Assembly: GCF_001278945.1 (NCBI RefSeq)
Contig: NZ_LGRV01000005.1
Span: forward strand, 1-64,000
DNA: 64,000 bases
Direction: 5' to 3'
DNA from: Lysinibacillus contaminans
GTDB taxonomy: Bacteria; Bacillota; Bacilli; Bacillales_A; Planococcaceae
Made by a program: the position numbers and the translations under genes. The notes under the pieces are model-generated. The model saw only the letters and a program-made list of their open reading frames with translations. It was not told where the DNA came from and did not search any database. Of this stretch, positions 50,854 through 58,155 are shown one piece after another (position 1 is the stretch's first letter; each line of letters starts with the position of its first letter).

Positions 50854-51471
50854 TTATTTGTTTTTTAACAAGTGATCATGCATTTTTGAGAAAATAATTA
50901 AGGTAAGAATAGCCCCTACAAAGGCTAGGGACATATCCCATTGTGCATCCCATATATCCCCTTGCATACCTAAAAAGTCTTTAGAAGTTTTTCCCCCTTT
51001 GGAAATTTTAGTACTCAACCATTCGATAATTTCGTATAACGCTGCGATTGCAAGCACAATACTAATTGTAATGCCGGACAACCAAGGGCCTTTCTTTAAT
51101 GGCGTGAAAGATAATAATATTTCTCTTACAACAACGGCTGATAACCCTTTTAGAAAATGTCCGAATCGATCATAATTATTTCTATTTAAGTCAAACTCCT
51201 CTTTAATCCAATTGAAAAGAGGGACTTCGGAGTATGTGTAGTGACCACCGATAAACGTAAGAATGGATAAAAGTGCAATAATGCAGTAAGAGAGTGTAGT
51301 AAATCGGAACTTGTTATAAGTTACGATGACAATGATTAAAATAACAACAGCAGGGCTAACTTCCGCTAACCAATCTAGGTATGAAGCTGGTTTAATAATC
51401 GACCAGATAAAAATGATGGTAACAACAAATAGTAATCCTAGATGTATTTTTGAATGTTTACTTGTATCCAC
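50854..51471 (-). CDS. yjdF: DUF2238 integral membrane protein (YjdF-like)
   Basis: 205-residue membrane protein with about six helices and the conserved family motif RFGHFLKGLSAVVVREILL plus ALYEIIEWL and GMQGDIWDAQWDMSLAFVGAIL. The conserved Glu/Asp/His residues in and near membrane segments suggest an enzyme or channel, but the function is unknown. GAAGGAG precedes the ATG. Monocistronic. Confidence 0.82.
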   Translation of the reverse strand: MDTSKHSKIHLGLLFVVTIIFIWSIIKPASYLDWLAEVSPAVVILIIVIVTYNKFRFTTLSYCIIALLSILTFIGGHYTYSEVPLFNWIKEEFDLNRNNYDRFGHFLKGLSAVVVREILLSFTPLKKGPWLSGITISIVLAIAALYEIIEWLSTKISKGGKTSKDFLGMQGDIWDAQWDMSLAFVGAILTLIIFSKMHDHLLKNK

Positions 51472-51596
51472 CTGTAATCACTCCTTCTGTCCAATAGTAT
51501 GAGGAAAGAGAGAAGTACATATACAGTGGGATATTGTCATGTCAAAATCTTCAATTACATAGAGAATTATCATCCGTTTTATTGCACAATTAATGA

Positions 51597-51648
51597 AAAG
51601 GGACTAGCTCAAAAAGTCATTTTACAATGACTTTAATGCTAGCCCTTC
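51597..51648 (-). terminator. Terminator of the yunC-like gene
   Basis: On the minus strand GGGCTAGC with AAAGTCATT pairs with AATGACTTT and GCTAGTCCC, followed by TTTT. Confidence 0.75.
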
Positions 51649-51764
51649 ATACGTCCATGGATGATTTCGTAAATAGGACTGTAGCTTGGCACAGGAGTGC
51701 ATCACTATCTGTTTCCGTGGTATTTGAAAAGACTGTGGAGCCTTCCCTAACAAGCAATTGAGAT

Positions 51765-52070
51765 TTATCCTACCATTTGTAGCAATGCTTCTACCCCAGT
51801 CATTCCGCTAAAAATACCATGTTGTTCTGCCTCATAAGTAACGGATTCGAGCGGGGCCATTAATAGCTCATCGATGGTCTTTACGCCAACTGCTCGACCA
51901 GCAATAATTTTTCGATCTACTAATCGGCTATTTAAAAGTCCAACATCTAATGCCCCACACATGATATAACCAGTATTATTTGAAATGGTTAATAACGTCG
52001 TTTTCGGTAAGCAAACAGTAACAGCTGTAAAAAAATGCCCTTTAATCATGATGGGCTCTATTGTCACCAT
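51765..52070 (-). CDS. yunC: DUF1805 family protein (YunC-like)
   Basis: 101 residues matching the YunC family along its length: MVTIEPIMIKGHFFTAVTVCLPKT, GYIMCGALDVGLLN, AGRAVGVKTIDELLMAPLESVTYEAE, GMTGVEALLQM. The function is not established. GGAGTGATTT precedes the ATG. Monocistronic; about 120 bases separate it from its terminator. Confidence 0.85.
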   Translation of the reverse strand: MVTIEPIMIKGHFFTAVTVCLPKTTLLTISNNTGYIMCGALDVGLLNSRLVDRKIIAGRAVGVKTIDELLMAPLESVTYEAEQHGIFSGMTGVEALLQMVG

Positions 52071-52199
52071 CTAAATCACTCCTTTTATCTATATACATAT
52101 GGTTAGGAGCAAAAAGATGTTCGATGAATTTCATTGAGAAAAGAGCGGCGTGCATTTACTTAGCGGTGTATACATCACTCGGCACATAATAAAATAGAA

Positions 52200-52228
52200 A
52201 AAAGCTACTCTAAGGAGTAGCTTTACCA
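52200..52228 (-). terminator. Terminator of the 40-residue gene
   Basis: On the minus strand AAAGCTACTC pairs with GAGTAGCTTT (4-base loop), followed by TTTTC. Confidence 0.8.
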
Positions 52229-52233
52229 ATAGA

Positions 52234-52356
52234 TTAATTAGTATAAGAAAGCATCGCTGTTTGTTTGAATGTTTTTAATGCCATTGTTGCTTCGTTTTTA
52301 GTGCTGTATTCGAACATACGGAAAGTATCCTGTTCAAAAACGGTAATAACCCACAT
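52234..52356 (-). CDS. Conserved-looking 40-residue small protein
   Basis: A short ORF (about 40 codons) starting MWVITVFEQDTFRMFEYST and ending with AMLSYTN. It has a strong ribosome site (AAAGGAG) 9 bases before the ATG and its own terminator right after the stop, so it is a real transcription unit. The pattern of alternating hydrophobic and charged residues suggests a small beta-alpha-beta fold. Similar tiny proteins occur in Bacillus; function unknown. Coordinates could be off by a base. Confidence 0.65.
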   Translation of the reverse strand: MWVITVFEQDTFRMFEYSTKNEATMALKTFKQTAMLSYTN

Positions 52357-52357
52357 A

Positions 52358-52845
52358 ATGAAGTCTCCTTTGTATTCAGATTTTGTACTATAACAGACTG
52401 GTAAAATATGGTGATTTTCTAAAATTGTTATACATCAGTTGTGTATCTCATTCTACGCTTATTTTTTAAAAAAGAAAGTGATTCGTGAATACTTTCACAA
52501 ATCGTTCAAAAATGGGCATCATTTTGTGAAAATTATATGAAGATAGGTATATGTACTGAATTTGATAAATAGATTGAGCCTAGTGCATGAATACGTTTGC
52601 AACAATTTAATTTTCGGCTAATGAGCGATCGAGCGTTCGTTAATTGAAAATAAAGTCTCCGTCAGATATTTAGATTTTGAATCGTACAAACGAAATTTTA
52701 AATTAGGATGTAATTACGCCTTAAAGTAATTGATCTTCTGAAATAGTTTTTTGATAATTCTTTCCTCAGTATAATTCATCTCATTTCGCAAATAGTAAGT
52801 CAACAGAGTTTTTTGATTTTCCTTTTTAGTTGGGGAGGTGAAGTT
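52358..52845. other. Intergenic, nothing identified
   Basis: About 490 AT-rich bases between the small minus-strand gene and the deacetylase gene. It must carry both promoters. I see no RNA gene, no riboswitch signature and no ORF with a ribosome site. Confidence 0.4.
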
Positions 52846-53580
52846 TTGAGATGGAATCATGTGTTGATGTTAACCGTTTGTGTATTAATCTTCTCTGCAT
52901 TTTATGTAGGATTGAGGACTTTGGCAGATAAGGACAGAAGTTATTATGAAGAGACAGGGCAGGTCGTGTGGGATATTGAAACAAAGGAAAAGGTAGTTGC
53001 CTTAACGTTTGACGATGGACCACATCCGGAATATACTGCAGCAGTGTTAGACATATTGGCAAAATACAAAGCGAAGGCTACTTTCTTTATTATTGGAGCA
53101 AATGCGGAAAAGTATCCGGATGTTGTCCAACGATCATTTAAGGAAGGGCATGAGCTTGCGAACCACACGTATACGCATCCTTATAACGCTTCAGTAACGG
53201 AATTGCAAGATGAGATACAGCAAACAAATGAAATGATTTACAGCATTACTGGTTTTCTGCCTACATTATTTCGTCCAGTCGGTGGAAATTACAATGAACA
53301 GATGATCAATGCTGTAGTGGATGACGGCTATAAAGTAGTAATGTGGTCTTGGCATCAGGATACACAAGATTGGAAAGAACCTGGTGTTGATAAAATAGTG
53401 AATAAGGTATTGAAGGGGACGGAGCCTGGTGATGTGATTTTATTCCATGATGGGGGCGGAAATCGCGAACAAACCATTAAGGCACTGGAAAAAATACTGC
53501 CCGAGCTGCAAAAGCAGGGTTATACATTTGTTACAGTCTCACAACTAATTGATGGCAGTAAAAAAGAGGTTGCCAAATGA
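52846..53580 (+). CDS. Polysaccharide deacetylase (NodB domain), membrane-anchored
   Basis: 244 residues. An N-terminal membrane helix (about 5-22) anchors an outward NodB catalytic domain: TFDDGPH (catalytic Asp and metal Asp), HELANHTYTHP (metal His), RPVGGNYNE, and WSWHQDTQDW with FHDGGG. It removes acetyl groups from GlcNAc or MurNAc residues in peptidoglycan or another glycan; similar to PdaA/PdaB/PgdA proteins. The TTG at 52846, six bases after GGGAGGTG, is chosen. Monocistronic. Confidence 0.88.
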   Translation: MRWNHVLMLTVCVLIFSAFYVGLRTLADKDRSYYEETGQVVWDIETKEKVVALTFDDGPHPEYTAAVLDILAKYKAKATFFIIGANAEKYPDVVQRSFKEGHELANHTYTHPYNASVTELQDEIQQTNEMIYSITGFLPTLFRPVGGNYNEQMINAVVDDGYKVVMWSWHQDTQDWKEPGVDKIVNKVLKGTEPGDVILFHDGGGNREQTIKALEKILPELQKQGYTFVTVSQLIDGSKKEVAK

Positions 53581-53629
53581 GTTAGAGTATCGGCTTATTA
53601 GACACATTCTCTTCCTTTAATTGCATATA

Positions 53630-53681
53630 AAAAAAGGGATCACCTCAAATATAATACAATTTGAGATGGTTCCCTTTTTAT
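53630..53681. terminator. Shared terminator
   Basis: AAAGGGATCACCTCAAAT pairs with ATTTGAGATGGTTCCCTTT (one bulge), with A and T tracts on both sides, between convergent genes. Confidence 0.9.
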
Positions 53682-53932
53682 TAGAAAAAGAAAAGTGGTG
53701 CTAGTGCAATACCTGTTATGAAACCTAGTGCGATGCCGACTCCAAATCCTGGACGTCGGAAGCCCCAAAAACCTAGGCCATAGCCACCGAATTGTCTATC
53801 AGGTAGAATCCACACCTGTTCTCTGTCTATCTTTGTGATTGTGCCATGATGGACTTTTCCATCTTTACATGTAATTCTAACTCGTTTGCCATGATATCTA
53901 CAACAAACATTATAAGCTTCTGCTGGATTCAC
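53681..53932 (-). CDS. Small SH3-like protein with Gly-rich hydrophobic tail
   Basis: 83 residues. The first 45 form a small beta-barrel-like part (KRVRITCKDGKVHHGTITKIDREQVWIL) that resembles LSm/SH3-like folds; the tail is Gly/Phe-rich and hydrophobic (FGGYGLGFWGFRRPGFGVGI then ALGFITGIALAPLFFF). Two cysteines in NVCCRYHG. The start is GTG, seven bases after AAAGGAGG; a longer frame start upstream lacks a ribosome site. Similar small proteins in Bacillus are spore-associated, but that is only a suggestion. Confidence 0.65.
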   Translation of the reverse strand: MNPAEAYNVCCRYHGKRVRITCKDGKVHHGTITKIDREQVWILPDRQFGGYGLGFWGFRRPGFGVGIALGFITGIALAPLFFF

Positions 53933-54040
53933 ACATATCCCTCCTTTCAACAAAGTTACATAGTAATATATGCTTCTACTCCTATGAGGCACTAGCCGAT
54001 TGTCTAATCGAAACATAAGCTATAAAAAAGGGTGAAATAT

Positions 54041-54838
54041 GTGTCTGTAATGCCAACGCAAAAGTGGTTATTAAAGTGGTTGGAGGACTGTAAAAAGACG
54101 AGTGGAAAAAGCTTTGAGGAGATTCAATGTGAGGTTATTTGTAGCCCTTTAATAGACCTATTTTTGAATGCAAGTCCCGAAGAAATACAATATGAACTGC
54201 GACAAAATGGACTGTTTGAGCCACATGAAACATTGGATGTAGTGGAATTGGAAGCAAAGGGTGTTTGGCAATTGGTACAGGCAGAATACGTACTTTTAAA
54301 AGAGAGGTGGAACGGTCCAGATATTCCAATTTTTATTTTTCCTATTACAAGAGTGAATGCAGTGGCAAGGAAGAATGGTGTAGCTTATAAAGATGCAGTG
54401 TTTTTATTTGTTTCCGAAGAGCTTGAAAAAGAAGAGCTTCGAGCATTAATTGCTCATGAATATAATCATGTATGTCGGCTCCATTATATAAATAAGTCAC
54501 TTGATGATGTGACTTTGAAAGATTCGCTTTTGTTAGAGGGACTGGCAGAGTGTGCGGTGGAGGAATTGTACGGCGATAAATGGTTGGCACCATGGTTGAA
54601 GCTGTATACGAAAGATGAGCTTCTTTTGATATGGCAAGAGCATTTTTTACCTTCATTAGGGGTGCAGGGTTTGTATAACCATTTTGAATTTTTATATGGT
54701 GGACAGCTACCGAAATGGATTGGCTATTGTATAGGATATGAAATTGTGCGGTCGTATAAAAAGAACTATCCTTCTAATGAAATCCATGAGAAAACGACAG
54801 ATGAAATACTTATGGGTTCTGATTTTCCATTACAATAG
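54041..54838 (+). CDS. yjaZ: DUF2268 putative zinc-dependent protease (YjaZ-like)
   Basis: About 265 residues, cytosolic. The zinc motif HEYNH (HExxH) lies in RALIAHEYNHVCRLH and a downstream glutamate in LLLEGLAECAVEELYG completes a gluzincin-like site, as in the DUF2268 family. The start is uncertain between GTG at 54032 and GTG at 54041; AAAAGGG suits the second. The target is unknown. The DNA glycosylase gene follows 18 bases later, so the two may be co-transcribed. Confidence 0.8.
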   Translation: MSVMPTQKWLLKWLEDCKKTSGKSFEEIQCEVICSPLIDLFLNASPEEIQYELRQNGLFEPHETLDVVELEAKGVWQLVQAEYVLLKERWNGPDIPIFIFPITRVNAVARKNGVAYKDAVFLFVSEELEKEELRALIAHEYNHVCRLHYINKSLDDVTLKDSLLLEGLAECAVEELYGDKWLAPWLKLYTKDELLLIWQEHFLPSLGVQGLYNHFEFLYGGQLPKWIGYCIGYEIVRSYKKNYPSNEIHEKTTDEILMGSDFPLQ

Positions 54839-54856
54839 TGGAAAGGAGTGATTGCT

Positions 54857-55366
54857 TTGATAAATAAGCTTACAAATGTATTACCACCGGTTGTGGACGC
54901 GTCAACGAAGGTCTTGATTGTCGGTTCGATGCCAGGGAAACAGTCTCTAGAAAAGCAGCAGTATTACGGCAATCTTCGCAATCACTTTTGGCCGATTATC
55001 GGCGAAATTTTAAAAGTGGATGTGCCAATGGATTATGAAGGAAGGCTTGAACTGTTAAGAGAACATGGCATTGGGTTATGGGATACAATAGCGTCCTGTG
55101 AGCGAAAAGGTAGCTTAGATGCCACGATTCGAAATGAAGAGCCGAACGATTTTTATGCCCTTTTTAAGCATTATCCAAATATTCGCCTACTTGTTTTTAA
55201 CGGCTCAAAGGCATTTGATGTGTTTAAAAAACATATTGGTTTCGAAGTTTTGGCTAATCGCCCTTATAAAAAGATGCCATCCACCAGTCCGATTCCCGGT
55301 AAAAACATTAAATCTTTTGAGGGGAAGCTGGAAGATTGGCGTGTGATAGGCACATATTTGAAGTGA
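54857..55366 (+). CDS. DNA-deoxyinosine (hypoxanthine-DNA) glycosylase
   Basis: 169-residue member of the uracil-DNA-glycosylase superfamily, TIGR04274-type: LIVGSMPGKQSL is the nucleotide-binding motif, YYGNLRNHFWPII follows, and NGSKAFDVFKKH and LPSTSP-like MPSTSPIPG form the minor-groove loop. It removes deaminated adenine (hypoxanthine) from DNA to start base-excision repair. The TTG at 54857, eight bases after AAAGGAG, is preferred over a GTG that overlaps the ribosome site. Confidence 0.85.
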   Translation: MINKLTNVLPPVVDASTKVLIVGSMPGKQSLEKQQYYGNLRNHFWPIIGEILKVDVPMDYEGRLELLREHGIGLWDTIASCERKGSLDATIRNEEPNDFYALFKHYPNIRLLVFNGSKAFDVFKKHIGFEVLANRPYKKMPSTSPIPGKNIKSFEGKLEDWRVIGTYLK

Positions 55367-55450
55367 ATGGGCAAAGAGCTATAGTATGATAAATTTCACC
55401 CTTTAATGATATATGCATATAGTAAGTTATGTAGAAAGGGGGAACATGAT

Positions 55451-55954
55451 TTGTATTTTGCTCAATTCGATCCACCACCATTTGGACGTCCACCGATGGG
55501 CCCACCGCCGGGAGGCCAACCACCAATGGGCCCACCGCACTTTGGCCCACCGCCGGGAAGCCAACCACCAATGGCTCCACCTTACTTTGGCCCACCGCCG
55601 GGAGGTCAACCGCCAATGGGCCCACCACACTTTGGCCCACCGCCGGGAGGTCAACCACCAATGGGCCCACCACACTTTGGCCCACCACCAGGAGGCCCGC
55701 CACATTTCGGACCACCACCTGGCCCACCGCCAAATTTTTCACCGCCCCAACCAGCATGGCAAGTGGGTCATTTAGGAATACGATCGTGCTTATTTAAGCA
55801 TACGTATATTTGGCTAGACAATGGTAGAAGTTTTTGGTTCTATCCAATAATGGTGACCGGAGATGTAGTTACAGGATTCCGTTGGAGTACTAGAAATGGC
55901 TGGAGGCTACGCACAATTCATGTAAATAATATTCGTTCTTTCCAATGCTATTAA
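55451..55954 (+). CDS. Proline/glycine-rich tandem-repeat protein
   Basis: 167 residues. After MYFAQFDPPPFGR, a low-complexity stretch of about 85 residues repeats the unit PPMGPPHFGPPPGGQ about five times with small changes, then shrinks to PPHFGPPPGPPP. The C-terminal 60 residues form a folded-looking domain (IRSCLFKHTYIWLDNGRSFWFYPIMV, VVTGFRWS, IRSFQCY) with two cysteines. The start is TTG eight bases after AAAGGGGG. Such repeats form extended or sticky polypeptides, as in spore-coat or exosporium proteins; a coat role is plausible but unproven. The repeat DNA creates long false ORFs in other frames. Confidence 0.75.
   Translation: MYFAQFDPPPFGRPPMGPPPGGQPPMGPPHFGPPPGSQPPMAPPYFGPPPGGQPPMGPPHFGPPPGGQPPMGPPHFGPPPGGPPHFGPPPGPPPNFSPPQPAWQVGHLGIRSCLFKHTYIWLDNGRSFWFYPIMVTGDVVTGFRWSTRNGWRLRTIHVNNIRSFQCY
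55485..55735 (+). repeat. Coding tandem repeat, 45-base unit
   Basis: About five head-to-tail copies of a 45-base unit built on CCACCGCCGGGAGG and ATGGGCCCACC, locally far more GC-rich than the surrounding DNA. Copy number is likely to vary between strains. Confidence 0.85.
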
Positions 55955-55970
55955 CTAAATATTTCATAGG

Positions 55971-56004
55971 GCTACGTATGCAAACTATACGTGGCTTTTA
56001 TTTT
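55971..56004 (+). terminator. Terminator after the repeat protein gene
   Basis: GCTACGTAT pairs with ATACGTGGC, followed by TTTTATTTT. Confidence 0.8.
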
Positions 56005-56024
56005 GATATTACAAGCGTACACCT

Positions 56025-56357
56025 TTAGATTGTATCGATAATTAACAATTTAGCGCCTACATCAGTTCTAGAACGATGAGAGCTTAAATGATCACTCACA
56101 ACATAACCCATTCCTTTGCTTAAAATTGATGAACTTCCATCAGATAATTCACTAATTAGTTCACCTTCAAGAACAAAAATAATATGACCTTTTTGACACC
56201 AATGGTCTGCTAAATAGCCAGGAGAATAGTCGATCATTCTATATTTCATATCATTGACTTTGAGTTCTTTCGTCGATGAAAACCCTAATTCACCAGATTT
56301 CACAGTGTCAATAATATTACTCCAATCTAGGATTGTATATTCAGTATCAGTATGCAT
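56025..56357 (-). CDS. DHCW-motif cupin protein
   Basis: 110-residue single-domain cupin. The motif ADHWCQKGHIIFVLEGELI is the DHCW-type cupin signature with its histidines, and GMGYVVSDHLSSHRSRTDVGAKLLIID gives the second half. Family function unknown; probably a small metal-binding protein. GGAGGG precedes the ATG. Monocistronic. Confidence 0.82.
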   Translation of the reverse strand: MHTDTEYTILDWSNIIDTVKSGELGFSSTKELKVNDMKYRMIDYSPGYLADHWCQKGHIIFVLEGELISELSDGSSSILSKGMGYVVSDHLSSHRSRTDVGAKLLIIDTI

Positions 56358-56530
56358 GAATTTCCCTCCTTAACTTTATTCAAATAAAAGATATTATATC
56401 AGACAATTTAGTTTATTTATATTGGTTAATTGGATGAGTATCGAGGATAAACTAGTATATACTTAATTATATGGAATATTTTATATATAATTAGTGTTAG
56501 TGATTCTATTTTACATAAGGAGCATTTGCC

Positions 56531-56890
56531 ATGAATAAGGAAAAATTACAAGTGTATTGTCTATCACTTCTCGGTGCGACAAATGATTACCAAGCTGATT
56601 GGCAAGCGGATCGTTATCATATTGGTGGGAAAATGTTTGCGATGATGGGAACAGATGCTACAGGAAAGCCTGTCATCACATTAAAGTGTGAACCGAGTCG
56701 TGCGGAGGAACTAAGAGAAATCTATGAGGGTATAATCCCCGGCTATTATATGAATAAAACACATTGGAATTCTATTTATTTTGATTCGAATTTGTCCGAT
56801 GAATTTGTAGAAAATCTTATTCAGCATTCTTATGAGCTGATTTTTTCTAAACTAACGAAAAAAGTCCAAAATCAAATTATCTCGCAGTAG
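56531..56890 (+). CDS. MmcQ/YjbR family protein
   Basis: 119 residues with the YjbR (double-wing) fold landmarks: LGATNDYQADWQADRYHIGGKMFAMMG, VITLKCEPSRAEELR and GYYMNKTHWNSIYFD. Family members are described as DNA-binding-like; the biological role is unclear. AAGGAG precedes the ATG. An AraC-type regulator gene follows 114 bases later in the same direction but probably with its own start. Confidence 0.88.
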   Translation: MNKEKLQVYCLSLLGATNDYQADWQADRYHIGGKMFAMMGTDATGKPVITLKCEPSRAEELREIYEGIIPGYYMNKTHWNSIYFDSNLSDEFVENLIQHSYELIFSKLTKKVQNQIISQ

Positions 56891-57004
56891 TTATATGGGT
56901 ATTGTATTGAAGGTATTTGTCATCGGAAAACTGTCCAATTCCCGCAAGAAATGACCAGTGTATTTTCTCAGATTCGTTATGATAAGTGTAGGGAGTGATG
57001 CTTC

Positions 57005-57853
57005 GTGTGGCTACATTCGATTCAGCAAGCAATTGAATATATAGATGATCATTTAACGGAGGATTTGAAAATTGAGCGAATTGCCAAGGTGGCTCATTCA
57101 TCTTCTTTTCATTTTCAGCGTGCGTTCTCGATTTTAACGGGCATGACAGTTAGTGAATATATACGCGGGAGAAGATTGACGTTAGCTGCACAAGAAATTG
57201 CAAGTAGTCAGTGTAAAATAATCGATGTTGCTTACAAATATGGCTATGAAACGCCTGAAGCATTTGCCAAAGCCTTCCGAAAACAGCATGGTATGAAGCC
57301 GTCTGATGTTCGGAAAGAAGCGGGCATGATTCACTCCTACAATAAGCTTGTTATTCATGTACAACTGAAGGGAGCAGATCCAATGCAGTATAAAATTGTA
57401 GAAAAAGAAAGTTTCCAAGTAGTCGGTGTTAAACGAACATTTTCTTGTGCCAATGGGGAACAGTCAAAAGAAATCACAAAGTTTTGGCAGGATTTTTACG
57501 AGGATGGCACGAATGAACGCCTGTTTCCGTTAAATACTGGTGAAATCAATGGTGTAATTGGTGTATGTGATATGGGTGAAAATAATCTCATGGATTATTG
57601 GATTACCACAAATTATGCAGGTGAGGATACAAAAGGATTTGAAACTTTTACGGTCCCGGCAGCGAAGTGGGCAGTGTTTGAAGTAAAGGGAGCTATGCCC
57701 ACAGCTATCACAACCATGTGGGAGAAGATTTATCAAGAGTGGTTACCATCAAATGCATATGAGCTGACGAACGGTCCTGAATTAGAAGTATATAGTGATG
57801 GCGATACATCAAGTGCCGATTACTATTCGGAAATTTGGCTACCTATTAAGTAA
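57005..57853 (+). CDS. AraC-family regulator with GyrI-like effector domain
   Basis: 282 residues. The N-terminal AraC DNA-binding domain has two helix-turn-helices (residues about 8-105: YIDDHLTEDLKIERIAKVAHSSSFHFQRAFSILTGMTVSEYIRGRRL and DVAYKYGYETPEAFAKAFRKQHGMKPSDVRK). The C-terminal 150 residues (YKIVEKESFQVVGVKRTFSC onward) form a GyrI/BacR-like small-molecule-binding domain. This Rob/SoxS-like architecture responds to drugs and lipophilic compounds. The start is GTG with GGGAG upstream. It lies 300 bases before an ABC-F resistance gene. Confidence 0.88.
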   Translation: MWLHSIQQAIEYIDDHLTEDLKIERIAKVAHSSSFHFQRAFSILTGMTVSEYIRGRRLTLAAQEIASSQCKIIDVAYKYGYETPEAFAKAFRKQHGMKPSDVRKEAGMIHSYNKLVIHVQLKGADPMQYKIVEKESFQVVGVKRTFSCANGEQSKEITKFWQDFYEDGTNERLFPLNTGEINGVIGVCDMGENNLMDYWITTNYAGEDTKGFETFTVPAAKWAVFEVKGAMPTAITTMWEKIYQEWLPSNAYELTNGPELEVYSDGDTSSADYYSEIWLPIK

Positions 57854-57910
57854 TATTTTCGTTTTTTCAAAAGTGATGTTAAACTAATTGTAATTATGAA
57901 TGAAGGGAAG

Positions 57911-57933
57911 ATGGGTGGCCCATGAACAACTAA
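57911..57933 (+). promoter_or_regulatory. Two overlapping very short upstream ORFs in the ABC-F leader
   Basis: ATG GGT GGC CCA TGA at 57911-57925 and ATG AAC AAC TAA at 57922-57933 share the ATGA overlap. AAGGGAAG precedes the first. Leader peptides of three to five codons are typical of antibiotic-responsive attenuators of ABC-F genes such as vmlR and Listeria lmo0919. Confidence 0.5.
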
Positions 57934-58130
57934 TCTTATTTTTACGTTTGAAATTTAAAATTTCAATGAATAAAAAATAGGATTAGTCTGCCCATTTTCT
58001 ATAAAACAACGAGCTATTACACAACAATTGCGCCTTGGCGTAATTGTTGCTGGATGACAAAATAGTCTTTTTGTGTAACGTTATTTTTGCAGCTAATCCT
58101 TCCAAAAACATTGGAGGGATTTTTTTATGC
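57929..58130 (+). promoter_or_regulatory. Attenuator leader of the ABC-F gene
   Basis: Three stems in order: a long one pairing ACTAATCTTATTTTTA with TAAAAAATAGGATTAGT (57928-57987, with ATGGG/CCCAT flanks), a perfect-like CAACAATTGCGCC/GGCGTAATTGTTG hairpin (58022-58049) and a terminator, ATCCTTCCA/TGGAGGGAT followed by seven T (58097-58127). It ends 30 bases before the ABC-F start, so default transcription should stop there. Confidence 0.75.
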
Positions 58131-58155
58131 CTCCGAATAGAGAGGAATGGATTGT

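Noticed and set aside
55485-55735. Regular repeats that could suggest a CRISPR array
   Set aside because: Units are directly adjacent, coding and without unique spacers; no cas genes are present.
55308-55757. Long Val/Gly- and Trp-rich ORFs in other frames over the proline-rich repeats
   Set aside because: By-products of the 45-base GC-rich repeat; only the plus-strand Pro frame has a ribosome site and continues into a non-repetitive domain.
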